Shown here: piece by piece, positions 1 to 8,510 of the stretch
Position numbering within the stretch: position 1 is the first letter of the stretch
Layout of the letters: each line of letters starts with the position of its first letter
From: Tannerellaceae bacterium
Lineage (GTDB): Bacteria; Bacteroidota; Bacteroidia; Bacteroidales; Tannerellaceae
Reading direction: 5' to 3'
Assembly (NCBI GenBank): GCA_031274415.1
Contig: JAISQD010000132.1
Coordinates: forward strand, 1-37,949
Length of the DNA: 37,949 nucleotides
Made by a program: the position numbers and the translations under genes
Notes under the pieces: model-generated
Database searches by the model: none
Told to the model about the DNA's origin: nothing
What the model saw: the letters and a program-made list of their open reading frames with translations, nothing else

Positions 1-239
1 ATTTTAGTCCGGGTTTGTTTTTTATCTTCCCACCCCCTGCTTTGTGTCTGTTCTTGTTGAACATTGATGGATGAATAAGTCAATTTATGACGGCAAATAG
101 CACTTACTTCCAACTTCTGTCTGACACCCTCAATAATAGAGGGCGTAAGAAATTGCTGACTAAACGTTTTACTATCCCTTACTGCCGTCCAAGGTTTTAT
201 GAAACCAAACGGACCTGAATATTTTATTATGTAATACAT
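1..239 (-). CDS. Cas5-like RAMP protein, N-terminal part (runs off the left edge)
   Basis: An open frame begins at ATG 239-237, 20 bases after the cas6 stop, behind a purine-rich GGAAAAGGGAGAGAA that can act as ribosome binding site. It stays open for 79 codons to the window edge. The product starts MYYIIKYSGPFGFIKPWTAV and continues with a TFSQQFLTPSIIEG segment. A first beta strand, then GPF and an aromatic/proline stretch, then a P-S-x-x-E-G motif about 20 residues later, recalls the N-terminal ferredoxin-like fold of Cas5-type RAMP proteins, which hold the 5' handle of crRNA in Cascade-like complexes. The short distance to cas6 implies co-transcription. The subtype cannot be told from 79 residues; another RAMP (Cas7- or Csm/Cmr-like) is possible. 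That it is a Cas gene is likelier than the exact family. Confidence 0.5.
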   Translation of the reverse strand, partial: MYYIIKYSGPFGFIKPWTAVRDSKTFSQQFLTPSIIEGVRQKLEVSAICRHKLTYSSINVQQEQTQSRGWEDKKQTRTK

Positions 240-259
240 ATTCGTTCTCTCCCTTTTCC

Positions 260-919
260 TTAATATATCGCACCAAATCCGATTCCGGTTGAATTTCCCA
301 GGCCTACGTTCCATGCAAAGGCTTTTGTTTCAGGTTTTCCCTCCATGATTACCGGACACAGGTTTACTCTGTTTTTAATTCCCCTGTAATCAATCACTTT
401 CGTTCGTTTGTCGGAAGACGAGGTGTCAAATCTTATTTTAAAGCTTTCATCTTCAGGCAAACCGGCTATTCTCATTTTGTGCAACAAAGTTTCTTCCAGA
501 AACGTTCCGGCATCTTTGTCTTCAAATGTATAATGAGTATCTATCTCACCCTCATAACGACGAACAAAGATAGGGCTTGCCCATTGAAAGACTGTCCTAT
601 CGCTTAAGTCAGGGGTTTCTTCAATGCTCACATCTGTGACTTGCATGCCAAAACACATTCCGGGATCTTTCATAATGGTTCTTACGACCTGCCTCAAATG
701 CTCATCATCGTAGAAACTCAGAAAAAGCGTTGCGCCATTGGGGTAGTTTAAGCCGTGTTCGTTGGCTTCGGCATTCATTAGCCAAGAAAAAGAATAGAGG
801 GCGGGATTCCCATGCAATTCATTTATGCCAAGCCATTTGTGAAGCGTACCTACCAATTTGGGCTGGTAATTAAACGAGACTAATCGCTCGTTTGGGGTCG
901 TGTGAAGATGTATTCTCAT
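260..919 (-). CDS. cas6: CRISPR-associated endoribonuclease Cas6
   Basis: Cas6 cuts pre-crRNA within the repeat to release mature crRNAs. This 219-residue protein has the family's usual length. The N-terminal RRM-like half has LHKWLG (residues 26-31) and LH..P..YSFSWL (35-47), where His36 sits where the general-base histidine of type I/III Cas6 proteins usually lies. The C-terminus ends in the glycine-rich loop GLGNSTGIGFGAIY, the family signature contacting RNA. The start at 919 gives MRIHLHT, a typical first beta strand. It lies downstream of its own promoter (942-974) and 20 bases before the Cas5-like gene, so the pair is probably one operon. It differs clearly from the cas6 remnant at 1829-2260 (different C-terminal loop), so the two are not a recent duplication. 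No CRISPR array is in the window to test its substrate. Confidence 0.9.
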   Translation of the reverse strand: MRIHLHTTPNERLVSFNYQPKLVGTLHKWLGINELHGNPALYSFSWLMNAEANEHGLNYPNGATLFLSFYDDEHLRQVVRTIMKDPGMCFGMQVTDVSIEETPDLSDRTVFQWASPIFVRRYEGEIDTHYTFEDKDAGTFLEETLLHKMRIAGLPEDESFKIRFDTSSSDKRTKVIDYRGIKNRVNLCPVIMEGKPETKAFAWNVGLGNSTGIGFGAIY

Positions 920-941
920 GTGTGTTTTCTTTTTTACCGGG

Positions 942-974
942 TAAAGATATGTGTTTTTTTAATGAAATAACAAA
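942..974 (-). promoter_or_regulatory. Bacteroidota-type promoter of the cas6 operon
   Basis: Read on the minus strand there is a perfect -33 element TTTG (974-971), 21 bases, then TATCTTTA (949-942), which matches the -7 consensus TAnnTTTG except for the last base. Transcription would start near 936, giving a short leader before the cas6 start at 919. The spacing fits the primary sigma factor consensus of Bacteroides relatives. Confidence 0.55.
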
Positions 975-979
975 TATTT

Positions 980-1312
980 TCACCTCGCTTTCAAATACAC
1001 CGCCACTCCGACTTGTCGTTCGGGATATGCATCGGGGGAGAGGCGGTTGATGTATGCTTCGAAGATATTTTTGTAGCCTTGTTCGAAGAATAGACTGAAT
1101 AGTTCGTTCTTTTCGCGGGAGATAAATCCTATTTTCTCTTCCCCGAAATAGATGGCTACTGCGTTGGGGTCGAACTTATTTTCCGGTTCGGCAACCAACT
1201 GCAAAGAAGCGCCGACTTTTAGCTGGGTGAAAACGATCGGGCCCTCATAATAGGTGAACCCGGCAATCTCGAAGTGTGTTACATGTTTTCTTGTCATCAT
1301 ATTGTTTTTCAT
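980..1312 (-). CDS. HIRAN-domain protein
   Basis: A protein of about 110 residues made of one HIRAN domain: FTYYEGP, then KVGASLQLVAEPENKFDPNA and VAIYFGEEKIGFISREKN. The motif E-P-x-N-x-x-D-P-N-A-V plus G-x-I-x-R is characteristic. HIRAN domains bind single-stranded or 3'-terminal DNA, best known in HLTF/Rad5-type helicases; free-standing bacterial versions are often near phage, repair or CRISPR loci. The longest frame begins with TTG at 1324; the first ATG is at 1312 and two more lie at 1300 and 1297, so the exact start is uncertain. It sits between the intact cas6 and the broken WYL gene. A link to CRISPR function is suggested only by neighbourhood. Confidence 0.75.
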   Translation of the reverse strand: MKNNMMTRKHVTHFEIAGFTYYEGPIVFTQLKVGASLQLVAEPENKFDPNAVAIYFGEEKIGFISREKNELFSLFFEQGYKNIFEAYINRLSPDAYPERQVGVAVYLKAR

Positions 1313-1347
1313 TTTATGATGCAAAGAACCTATTTTGTTTTGACAAC

Positions 1348-1815
1348 TTATGACACAGACGAATTATTTTTCAATGACGTAATTCTTTTTTGGATATACT
1401 CTTTGAATTTCTCATCTCCCATGATTTCGATATCGTGTAGCAACCCTATGACAAAGCGTCCTACTCCGTCGTAGCTGCATACGTCCGTTTCCAGGATGTA
1501 TTCATTATCGGAAACTTCTGTCAGGAATTTTTCTGAGAGCGGGTATTCTTCCATTAATAGTGAGGCGGAAAACAAACCCATACGTAATTTGACGGGATAG
1601 GTATTGAAGATACTGATACGGAAAATGTCCATTTTTCCGGCATGATGTTGGGTTTCGTACAACCAATCATCAGAAAGTGGAATCACTTTTTCTATACGGG
1701 AAAGTTTGAACAACAGGTTTTCCCGTTTCTCACCAATATCTGTTACGGTATATCGATTATTAGCCGTCAGCAGTTTCATTAGCCGGAGGAGGCGTTCTAT
1801 CTTAGGTTGATCCAT
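1348..1815 (-). pseudogene. WYL-domain transcriptional regulator, internally deleted
   Basis: WYL regulators are normally about 300 residues or more: an N-terminal winged helix-turn-helix, a ligand-sensing WYL domain and a WCX C-terminal domain. This frame encodes 155 residues. Residues 1-30 (MDQPKIERLLRLMKLLTANN...) look like the start of the helix-turn-helix. From about residue 32 the text jumps to LFKLSRIEKVIPL and DIFRISIF..PVKLRM, the end of a WYL domain running into WCX, finishing with GLLHDIEIMGDEKFKEYI. The rest of the DNA-binding domain and most of the WYL domain are missing, without breaking the frame. WYL proteins are frequent regulators of CRISPR and defence loci, consistent with the flanking cas genes. 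A short functional variant cannot be excluded. Confidence 0.65.
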
Positions 1816-1828
1816 TTCCGGTTAGTTG

Positions 1829-2260
1829 TTATGGTGCGACACATTCTACCATTCCGAAGCCTAAGCTGCCTTTTTCGCCGGCTCCGGCTTCGTACATTAT
1901 TTCCAGGAGTTGGGGGTCGGCTTTCAGGGTGAAATGGAAATGGTATCCCCTGACTTTTGTTCTTTCGCTTGGGCTGTCGGCTTTTATGGTGATAAGTTTA
2001 GACTTGGGTGGGGATAATAGCTTAAATTCAAAAGCGGGATCTCCGGCAAAAGATTCCTGATAAAATGCGCGGTATTTTTCTTTCAGGTTATTGACCAATA
2101 ACTGACCGTAATTTTCGGCTTCGGGTGAAAGGAAGGTTTCTTGTTGGACAGTGATTGTAATAAACCGGCCGTATCGCTCAATAGCGAAAGGCGGTCGGCA
2201 ACGGGTTTGACCTGGGCAATCGTCAGGTTGGAGAAGGTGAATAGAATAAGAGACCTCCAC
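1829..2260 (-). pseudogene. cas6 remnant, C-terminal half only
   Basis: The frame ends with GAGEKGSLGFGMVECVAP, the glycine-rich C-terminal loop of Cas6. It is preceded by KYRAFY, the ITIKADSPSERTKVRGYHFHF strand region and LKADPQLLEIMYEAG, all typical of the second RRM-like domain. Recognisable homology starts only near residue 22 (RPPFAIERYGRF). The N-terminal domain with the catalytic histidine is absent. The only available start is GTG at 2260, inside the secA terminator hairpin (2248-2274). The simplest reading is that a deletion removed the 5' half of cas6 and joined the rest to the end of secA. It is 13 bases upstream of the broken WYL gene. Confidence 0.75.
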
Positions 2261-2274
2261 ATGGGAGGTCTCTT
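2248..2274 (-). terminator. Rho-independent terminator of the secA operon
   Basis: A perfect 11-bp inverted repeat (AAGAGACCTCC / GGAGGTCTCTT) with a 5-base loop begins 22 bases after the secA stop. On the minus strand it is preceded by an A-rich run and followed by TTATTCTATTC. The same hairpin carries a T-run on the plus strand, so it could stop transcription both ways. Confidence 0.75.
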
Positions 2275-2296
2275 AACTCTTTTTGCCGCATTTTCC

Positions 2297-5200
2297 TTAT
2301 AATCCTTTTCCGTGGCAATTCTTGTATTTCTTTCCGCTACCGCAGGGGCAGGGATCGTTCCGCCCTACCCGTTTTTCGGCGCGAACCGGCATTTGGGGCT
2401 GGGAAGGTTGCGGTCCCATGGGGGGACGCTGCGCATCAGCCGAAGCACGGCTGTTCGTGATATCGCTCTTTTCCGTGCGGTAACGGCTCATATCCTGGCG
2501 CCTTTCCTGCATGGCTTGTTGTACGGCTACGCGGCGGCCACCCTGCTGTTCGCCGGCATCTTCCTTCACGGGGATTTGTCCGCGCATCAGGATTCCTGCC
2601 GTCTTACGGTTCATCGCATCCACCATTGACTTGAACAGGTTGTAGGATTCCAGCTTGTAGATTAATAAAGGATCTTTATTTTCGTAGCTGGCATTCTGTA
2701 CGGAGTGGCGCAGTTCGTCCATTTCGCGTAAATGCTCTTTCCATGCCTCGTCTATCGTATGCAGGATGATGGATTTCTGGAACGCTTTGGTGATGGCTTT
2801 GCTTTCCGTTTCATACGCCTCTTTCAGGTTACAGGAGATGTTGTACATCCGTTTACCGTCGGTGACGGGGATCAGGATATTTTCGTACATCGCCCCTTGT
2901 TGTTCGTAGACCTGCCGGATCACAGGGTTGGCGACCTGCGTCATCCGTTCCATGCGGCGTTTAAACAGCTTCAAGGCTTCGTCGAAGAGGTTGTCGGTCA
3001 GCTTTTCCGGTTTGGTTTCCCTAAATTCGGCTTCAGAGAACGGGTTTTCCATCGCAAATGTGCGGAACAGCTCCAGCCGGAATCCTTCGTAGTCCGCGCT
3101 TTCCACATGCTGTTCGACAATCGCCGTCGAGTTGTCGTAGATCGTATTCAGCACATCCAGCCCGATCCGTTCGCCCATCAGGGCATGACGGCGGCGGGTA
3201 TAGATCACGTTACGTTGCGAGTTCATGACGTCGTCGTATTCCAGCAGTCGTTTACGGATACCGAAGTTGTTTTCTTCCACCTTTTTCTGCGCCCGTTCCA
3301 CCGACTTGCTCAGCATATTGTGCTCCAATACTTCCCCCTCCTTAAAGCCCAGACGGTCCATCAGTCCGGCAATCTTTTCGGTAGCGAACAGACGCATCAG
3401 GTCATCCTCGAGCGAGACAAAGAAGACAGAAGAACCGGGGTCTCCCTGCCGTCCCGAACGTCCGCGCAACTGTCGGTCTACACGGCGGCTTTCGTGCCTT
3501 TCCGTCCCGATAATCGCCAACCCTCCAGCCGCTTTCACGTCGGGCGAAAGTTTGATGTCGGTACCACGTCCGGCCATATTCGTTGCAATCGTTACCATTC
3601 CTTTTTTACCGGCCTGCGCCACAATTTCGGCTTCCCGCTGGTGTAGTTTGGCGTTCAATACGTTGTGCGGTATCTTACGCAGGGTGAGCATACGGCTCAG
3701 CAATTCGGATATTTCGACCGACGTCGTACCCACCAGGACGGAACGTCCCTCTTCCACCAATTGGCTGATCTCGCTGATGACGGCATTATACTTCTCCCGC
3801 TTCGTTTTGTAGATGCGGTCGTTCATATCGTTACGGATGATCGGGCGGTTGGTCGGGATGACGACGACATCCAGCTTGTAGATATCCCACAATTCGCCGG
3901 CTTCCGTCTCTGCCGTACCGGTCATACCGGACAGCTTATGGTACATACGGAAATAGTTCTGCAGCGTGATCGTGGCGAACGTCTGTGTGGCGGCCTCTAC
4001 CTTTACGCGCTCCTTTGCCTCGATCGCCTGGTGCAGTCCGTCCGAATAGCGGCGTCCTTCCATGATACGTCCGGTCTGCTCGTCGACGATCATTACTTTG
4101 TTGTCGATCACCACATATTCGTCGTCTTTCTCAAACAGCGTGTAGGCTTTCAGCAGCTGGTTGATCGTATGTACGCGCTCGCTTTTGATCGAATAATTGG
4201 CGAGCATTTCATCTTTTTTTGCCTGCTTTTCCTCCTCTGTCCCGGCAAAGTTATCCACTTGCGAGAGTTCGGATGTGATATCGGGGAGAACGAAGAAATG
4301 GGGATCGTCCGAATTACCGGTCAACAGGTCAATCCCCTTATCCGTCAATTCGATGCTGTTGTTCTTTTCATCAATGACGAAGAACAGGTCGTCCGTCACC
4401 AGGTGCATGTTGCGCATATTCTCGGCCATGTATGTGGCTTCCGTTTTCAGCATGGAGGCTTTCACTCCCTGTTCGCTCAGGAACTTAATCAGCGCCTTGT
4501 TGCGGGGATTCCCTTTAAACGAACGGTAGAGCAGCAAACTGCCTTCCTCCACGACTTTCGGATCGCTTTCGGCCATTTTCTGTTTGGCTTCGGTCAATAG
4601 TTTTGTTGTCAGGTTCTTCTGTGCATTGACTACCACTTCCACGTTCGGGCGGAACTGTTCAAACAGCTGCTCCTCGCCGCGGGGGATAGGGCCGGAGATG
4701 ATCAACGGCGTCCGGGCATCGTCGATCAGGACGGAGTCGACCTCGTCGACAATGGCGTAGTTGTGCTTCCGCTGTACCAGGTCGTTGGGGCTGATGGCCA
4801 TATTGTCGCGCAAATAGTCGAACCCAAATTCGTTGTTCGTCCCGAATGTAATATCCGCGCCATAGGCGGCGCGCCGGGCGTCCGAATTGGGCTGGTGCTT
4901 GTCTATACAGTCGACCGAAAGCCCGTGAAACATATAAAGCGGCCCCATCCATTCCGAGTCGCGCTTCGACAGGTAGTCGTTCACTGTCACTACATGTACG
5001 CCGCTACCCGTCAGGGCATTCAGGAATACGGGGAGGGTAGCCACCAATGTTTTCCCTTCACCGGTCGCCATTTCGGCTATTTTCCCTTTGTGGAGGACAA
5101 CCCCTCCGAAGAGCTGTACATCGTAATGGATCATATCCCACGTAATATCATTTCCTCCGGCCAACCAATGGTTTTGATAAATGGCTTTATCTCCCTCGAT

Positions 5201-5638
5201 CCGCACGAAATCATGTTTTGTGGCCAGGTTGCCGTCGAACGGATTGGCGGTCACTATGATCTCTTCATTTTGTGTGAAACGGCGGGCGGTATCTTTGACT
5301 ATCGAAAACACTTCGGGAAGGCATTCGTCCAGAATCACCTCCATTTTTTCGGTGATCTCCTTTTCTATTTTATCCACTTCCGCCCAGATTGCTTCACGCT
5401 CTTCCAGATCTTTCTCTTCGATACCGACGCGAAGTTCCGTCACTTTGGCGCGTTCATCCGCCACATACTCCCGGATACGCTGTTTTATTTCGTCCGTTTT
5501 CGCTCTCAGTTCATCGTTCGAGAGGGCTTCAATCGACGGATATACGGCCTGTATCTTCTTCACGTACGGGTCGATTTCTTTTAGGTCTCGCTGCGACTTA
5601 TTGCCGAACAGCTTCGTCATAAACTCATTAAATCCCAT
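2297..5638 (-). CDS. secA: Preprotein translocase ATPase SecA
   Basis: SecA is the cytoplasmic motor that drives unfolded preproteins through SecYEG using ATP. At 1113 residues it is longer than E. coli SecA (901), as usual in Bacteroidota, which carry N-terminal and helical-scaffold insertions. Visible motifs include MATGEGKT (Walker A), [20 protein letters not shown] (DEAD motif and following helix), [12 protein letters not shown] and [13 protein letters not shown] (helicase motifs V and VI). The C-terminus [20 protein letters not shown] is the Cys3-His zinc finger that binds SecB or ribosomes. The start [18 protein letters not shown] is the standard one. It is the last gene of an operon: 23 bases separate it from the upstream phosphatase-fold gene, and the 2248-2274 terminator follows. 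Confidence 0.98.
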   Translation of the reverse strand: MGFNEFMTKLFGNKSQRDLKEIDPYVKKIQAVYPSIEALSNDELRAKTDEIKQRIREYVADERAKVTELRVGIEEKDLEEREAIWAEVDKIEKEITEKMEVILDECLPEVFSIVKDTARRFTQNEEIIVTANPFDGNLATKHDFVRIEGDKAIYQNHWLAGGNDITWDMIHYDVQLFGGVVLHKGKIAEMATGEGKTLVATLPVFLNALTGSGVHVVTVNDYLSKRDSEWMGPLYMFHGLSVDCIDKHQPNSDARRAAYGADITFGTNNEFGFDYLRDNMAISPNDLVQRKHNYAIVDEVDSVLIDDARTPLIISGPIPRGEEQLFEQFRPNVEVVVNAQKNLTTKLLTEAKQKMAESDPKVVEEGSLLLYRSFKGNPRNKALIKFLSEQGVKASMLKTEATYMAENMRNMHLVTDDLFFVIDEKNNSIELTDKGIDLLTGNSDDPHFFVLPDITSELSQVDNFAGTEEEKQAKKDEMLANYSIKSERVHTINQLLKAYTLFEKDDEYVVIDNKVMIVDEQTGRIMEGRRYSDGLHQAIEAKERVKVEAATQTFATITLQNYFRMYHKLSGMTGTAETEAGELWDIYKLDVVVIPTNRPIIRNDMNDRIYKTKREKYNAVISEISQLVEEGRSVLVGTTSVEISELLSRMLTLRKIPHNVLNAKLHQREAEIVAQAGKKGMVTIATNMAGRGTDIKLSPDVKAAGGLAIIGTERHESRRVDRQLRGRSGRQGDPGSSVFFVSLEDDLMRLFATEKIAGLMDRLGFKEGEVLEHNMLSKSVERAQKKVEENNFGIRKRLLEYDDVMNSQRNVIYTRRRHALMGERIGLDVLNTIYDNSTAIVEQHVESADYEGFRLELFRTFAMENPFSEAEFRETKPEKLTDNLFDEALKLFKRRMERMTQVANPVIRQVYEQQGAMYENILIPVTDGKRMYNISCNLKEAYETESKAITKAFQKSIILHTIDEAWKEHLREMDELRHSVQNASYENKDPLLIYKLESYNLFKSMVDAMNRKTAGILMRGQIPVKEDAGEQQGGRRVAVQQAMQERRQDMSRYRTEKSDITNSRASADAQRPPMGPQPSQPQMPVRAEKRVGRNDPCPCGSGKKYKNCHGKGL

Positions 5639-5661
5639 GATATAGTCTTGTTTTTTATTAT

Positions 5662-7248
5662 TTACTTGATGTTTGATAATTCAGGAAGAGGCAACTCCAG
5701 GGTGGCGTTCGGCGGACGAATCCGGAGTATGTGAGTGATGGTGGGAGCCACTTCAGTCGCCTTTACTTCGCGGTAAATATGTGCCGGCTTCAATCCGTTA
5801 CCCATAAATATCAATGGCGTAATGACGGCATTATTGCGGACGACTTTTACCTTTTCGCCCGGCGTGTCGTTGTTGATTTTCCACCCCGGCTGGAGGGCGA
5901 TGATCAGGTCTCCGCGGTCTAAGTGATGCGTCCCGTTACGGAAGCGGACTGTCCCTTCATTCCAGTCGCCGGTACGTAGGGCGCAATCGGTGGTGACCGA
6001 CTGTACGCCGGAAAACTGCGCCACAAAGCCGGCCGCTTTCTCCTGGATGGTTTCCAAGTCCAGCTTCTCATCTTCGATGGCTTTCCTGTTGAGGTAAATC
6101 TGCCCGTTATAATAGCCGGTCACCCAGTTTTTCTGGCCGTATATGGCCATCAGGTACATGTTCAACAGGGCGACACAACGTTTGGGATGGAAATTCCCGC
6201 CATTCAATTGAAGCCCTTCGGGATAGCTTTCTTCACTCCTGTAATAGCCCGAACCGGTCAATACAACCAGCGTATTCTCCAGCCCTACTTTCTTGTCGAT
6301 CGCATCCAGCAGTTCGGCAATATCCCTGTCCAACTGGTAGTACGCGTCCTGTATCTCCCTCGTATATTCCTTGTCCATCAGCCCCCGGTAATTACCGGCA
6401 TAATAGGTGACCGACAGCATATCGGGACATGCGCGGGTACCGAACGCCCCATATTCGAGGAACTGCAACGCCAGGCGGTTGATCTCTTTGTTTACAATCG
6501 GGGATGTTTTCAGGTTGAGGTAGCAATCCGCTGCTTTTTCATTGAAGAGATAGCGGAACGGGATCTCGTCCAGTACATACGGAAAGGCCTGATACGTCTC
6601 CATCGGAAGGGAGGGCGCCCATACCATCTTGCTTAACCTGACCGACAGGGATTCCTGTCCGTTATTGTACCGGTCGACATACCAGGGAAGCCCTTTATAA
6701 TAGGTCGTTGTCGCCCATTTCCCGTTGTAGTCATCCATCCAGAAAGCGCCATTCGCAGCGTTTCCTGCCGCGAGGATGGCGACTTCGGCGTCGGGCGCAA
6801 TCGCATACACATCGCTTCTCCCTTTGGAGGCGATTTTCAGTTCATCGCCTACGGTAGAGGCATACAGTTTTTTCGGCGAGTAATTGTCGCGCGTATAATT
6901 CCCGAGAAAATCGGGATCATGCAGTATGGAGATCTCCTGGTCCCGGGCGAAGTCATACCGCTTTTCGCCCGTAATGCCATGGAAGCAGGGGTTACTGCCC
7001 GTGAACAACGTAGCAAATGCGCTTGCTTTATCGACATCGGAAAACTCAAAACGAATATTGTTATACACGATGCCCTGGTTCATCAGCCGTTTGAATCCGT
7101 TTTCTCCGAACGTATGATAAAAATAGTGCATATAATCGCCCCGCAACTGGTCTACCGTAATGCACACGACAAGTTTAGGGACAGGTTGCTGGGCATCCAT
7201 ATTCGTCACAACCAGCATGGCAATAAGCGATGTCAATAATCTTCTCAT
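5662..7248 (-). CDS. Secreted alkaline-phosphatase-fold protein, apparently catalytically dead
   Basis: The 528-residue protein has an N-terminal signal peptide (cleavage near DAQ, residue 20) and the layout of PafA-like alkaline phosphatases / type I phosphodiesterases: [13 protein letters not shown] (28-40), [16 protein letters not shown] (79-94), [15 protein letters not shown] (304-318) and a C-terminal [10 protein letters not shown]. Most active-site positions are changed. The nucleophile Thr position is Lys74; the D-x-x-x-H metal pair reads AGNYRGL (Asn286, Leu290); the T-A-D-H-G metal motif reads TGSGYY (331-336); and the T-H-V-P histidine position reads VITP (475-478). Only Asp33 looks retained. 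I infer a pseudoenzyme, perhaps binding rather than hydrolysing phosphate esters. Its start overlaps the stop of the DUF4105 gene by 4 bases (ATGA), and secA follows 23 bases after its stop, so all three are likely co-translated from one mRNA. Confidence 0.85.
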   Translation of the reverse strand: MRRLLTSLIAMLVVTNMDAQQPVPKLVVCITVDQLRGDYMHYFYHTFGENGFKRLMNQGIVYNNIRFEFSDVDKASAFATLFTGSNPCFHGITGEKRYDFARDQEISILHDPDFLGNYTRDNYSPKKLYASTVGDELKIASKGRSDVYAIAPDAEVAILAAGNAANGAFWMDDYNGKWATTTYYKGLPWYVDRYNNGQESLSVRLSKMVWAPSLPMETYQAFPYVLDEIPFRYLFNEKAADCYLNLKTSPIVNKEINRLALQFLEYGAFGTRACPDMLSVTYYAGNYRGLMDKEYTREIQDAYYQLDRDIAELLDAIDKKVGLENTLVVLTGSGYYRSEESYPEGLQLNGGNFHPKRCVALLNMYLMAIYGQKNWVTGYYNGQIYLNRKAIEDEKLDLETIQEKAAGFVAQFSGVQSVTTDCALRTGDWNEGTVRFRNGTHHLDRGDLIIALQPGWKINNDTPGEKVKVVRNNAVITPLIFMGNGLKPAHIYREVKATEVAPTITHILRIRPPNATLELPLPELSNIK

Positions 7249-8426
7249 TCAATTCCCGATTTATATCTGTAAATACCATACCCCGACCTGAGCCACAAGC
7301 AGGCGACAAGCGGAATAAAAGCAATGTGAAACTCTTGGGGGATGGCATACCAGCCCAGGAGCATCAGCGTAAGCGTCGCAAAGTTAATAAAATGATAGTA
7401 ATACGCAGCTTTTCCGCACTTTTTTACTGCAAAGAAAACAACGCCGGCCAAATGAAAGGGGTGCAACCAGACAAGCGACCAGTTCGGCCATGTCGCCGGA
7501 TGCACCGAAACAAAGGCCAGGAAAAAGAGGACGACCCCGCCTGTCCCGGCCAGGAAAAACAGGATGCCGTCGACCGTACGGCTATACCTCCTCTTCCGCC
7601 ATCCCCCAAAGGTCGTCAACAAAAGAGCGGCCAGAAGAGCCAGGCTACAGGCAAAAGGCGTCGCATATACCGGTGCGACCTCTTCGGGTATCGCTTCGGC
7701 CAGCTGGCGGGTATGCGACACGAGCGGGCGTTCCGGTTCGCCGGGTCTTACGATGGTCGCCTGTGCGAATGCCGCTTCGAGGTAGAGGGGCAGGAAGAGC
7801 TCTTCGTGCGGGGTGGCGATCCGGTCGGTAGGGCTTCCCAACGCCAGTTGGCAGCCGAAGATGAGCCAGGGCTTGTTCCTCATGCAGTGGTTAATCAGCC
7901 GGCGGAACGTCTGTGGCTGTGTCGTATGATGATAGGTCACGCGGCCATCGACCAGCTTTTCCACGAGGGCGACCGGCCGTGTCGCGCAGTTATCGAAAAA
8001 GAAGTTGTACCGGTAGACGCTGTTTTCCGGTTCGAGATTTGTCAGCAGGGCATCCCAGATCCGTTGTTTCTCCTCCTGGCGCAGGTTGAGCGTCTGTTCG
8101 GTCACCCCGCTTCCCCGCATCTGATACTCTACCAGATAATGCTTAAAATCATACGCTGCCAGCTTATAGTCTGTTTCGCCTTTGGCAAAACGGTAAATAA
8201 AATCCGACCGGCTGTAGTCAAATATCCCGTAATTAAATATCACGTCGATATCCTGTCCGGTATCTTTCACCCGTATGGCCGTATGGCCGTATACCGTAAA
8301 GACCGCCTCTTCCGAAGGCGTACTCGTCAGTATACTGATACAGGCTTCATCACTTAATACGGATTGGCTATACAGCGGGGAAATACAAAAAAACAAGGCC
8401 GAAAGAAATGCGATTTTCTTCATCAT
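7245..8426 (-). CDS. DUF4105 membrane protein (Lnb-type lipoprotein N-acyltransferase domain)
   Basis: About 394 residues: a signal peptide (MMKKIAFLSALFFCISPLYS), a periplasmic DUF4105 domain and four or so C-terminal transmembrane helices from about residue 250 on. Likely catalytic residues are His in VYGHTAIRV and Cys in FFFDNCATRPV, an NlpC/P60-like arrangement. This family has recently been annotated as a lipoprotein N-acyltransferase (Lnb-type) domain in Bacteroidota, which would N-acylate lipoproteins; I apply that by family resemblance only. The frame is open from ATG at 8468, but the predicted -7 element at 8466-8473 puts transcription start near 8460, so the start is ATG 8426 or 8423. 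First gene of the operon with the pseudo-phosphatase and secA. Confidence 0.85.
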   Translation of the reverse strand: MMKKIAFLSALFFCISPLYSQSVLSDEACISILTSTPSEEAVFTVYGHTAIRVKDTGQDIDVIFNYGIFDYSRSDFIYRFAKGETDYKLAAYDFKHYLVEYQMRGSGVTEQTLNLRQEEKQRIWDALLTNLEPENSVYRYNFFFDNCATRPVALVEKLVDGRVTYHHTTQPQTFRRLINHCMRNKPWLIFGCQLALGSPTDRIATPHEELFLPLYLEAAFAQATIVRPGEPERPLVSHTRQLAEAIPEEVAPVYATPFACSLALLAALLLTTFGGWRKRRYSRTVDGILFFLAGTGGVVLFFLAFVSVHPATWPNWSLVWLHPFHLAGVVFFAVKKCGKAAYYYHFINFATLTLMLLGWYAIPQEFHIAFIPLVACLWLRSGYGIYRYKSGIE

Positions 8427-8465
8427 ATCATGCTTCTTACCCGGAGGCCGGGATTGTTGTCCGCA

Positions 8466-8473
8466 CAAAGATA
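8466..8473 (-). promoter_or_regulatory. -7 promoter element of the DUF4105-phosphatase-secA operon
   Basis: The minus strand reads TATCTTTG, a perfect TAnnTTTG match. Upstream, a weak -33 (TTG at 8499-8497) lies a few bases farther than ideal. The predicted start of transcription near 8460 excludes the upstream ATG at 8468. Confidence 0.5.
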
Positions 8474-8510
8474 GTAAATCTTATGCAGGTAATAAGCAAT
8501 CCGCTATAGC

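Noticed and set aside
2312..5645. Several 100-300 codon plus-strand frames across secA
   Set aside because: They are antisense shadows of a clear secA, with no domain signatures, driven by GC-rich codon use.
7230..8357. 375-codon plus-strand frame opposite the DUF4105 gene
   Set aside because: Antisense to a recognised gene, with arginine/glutamine-rich low-complexity sequence and no motif.
7245..8468. DUF4105 start at ATG 8468
   Set aside because: It lies inside the predicted -7 element and would add 14 hydrophilic residues before the signal peptide; ATG 8426 or 8423 fits better.
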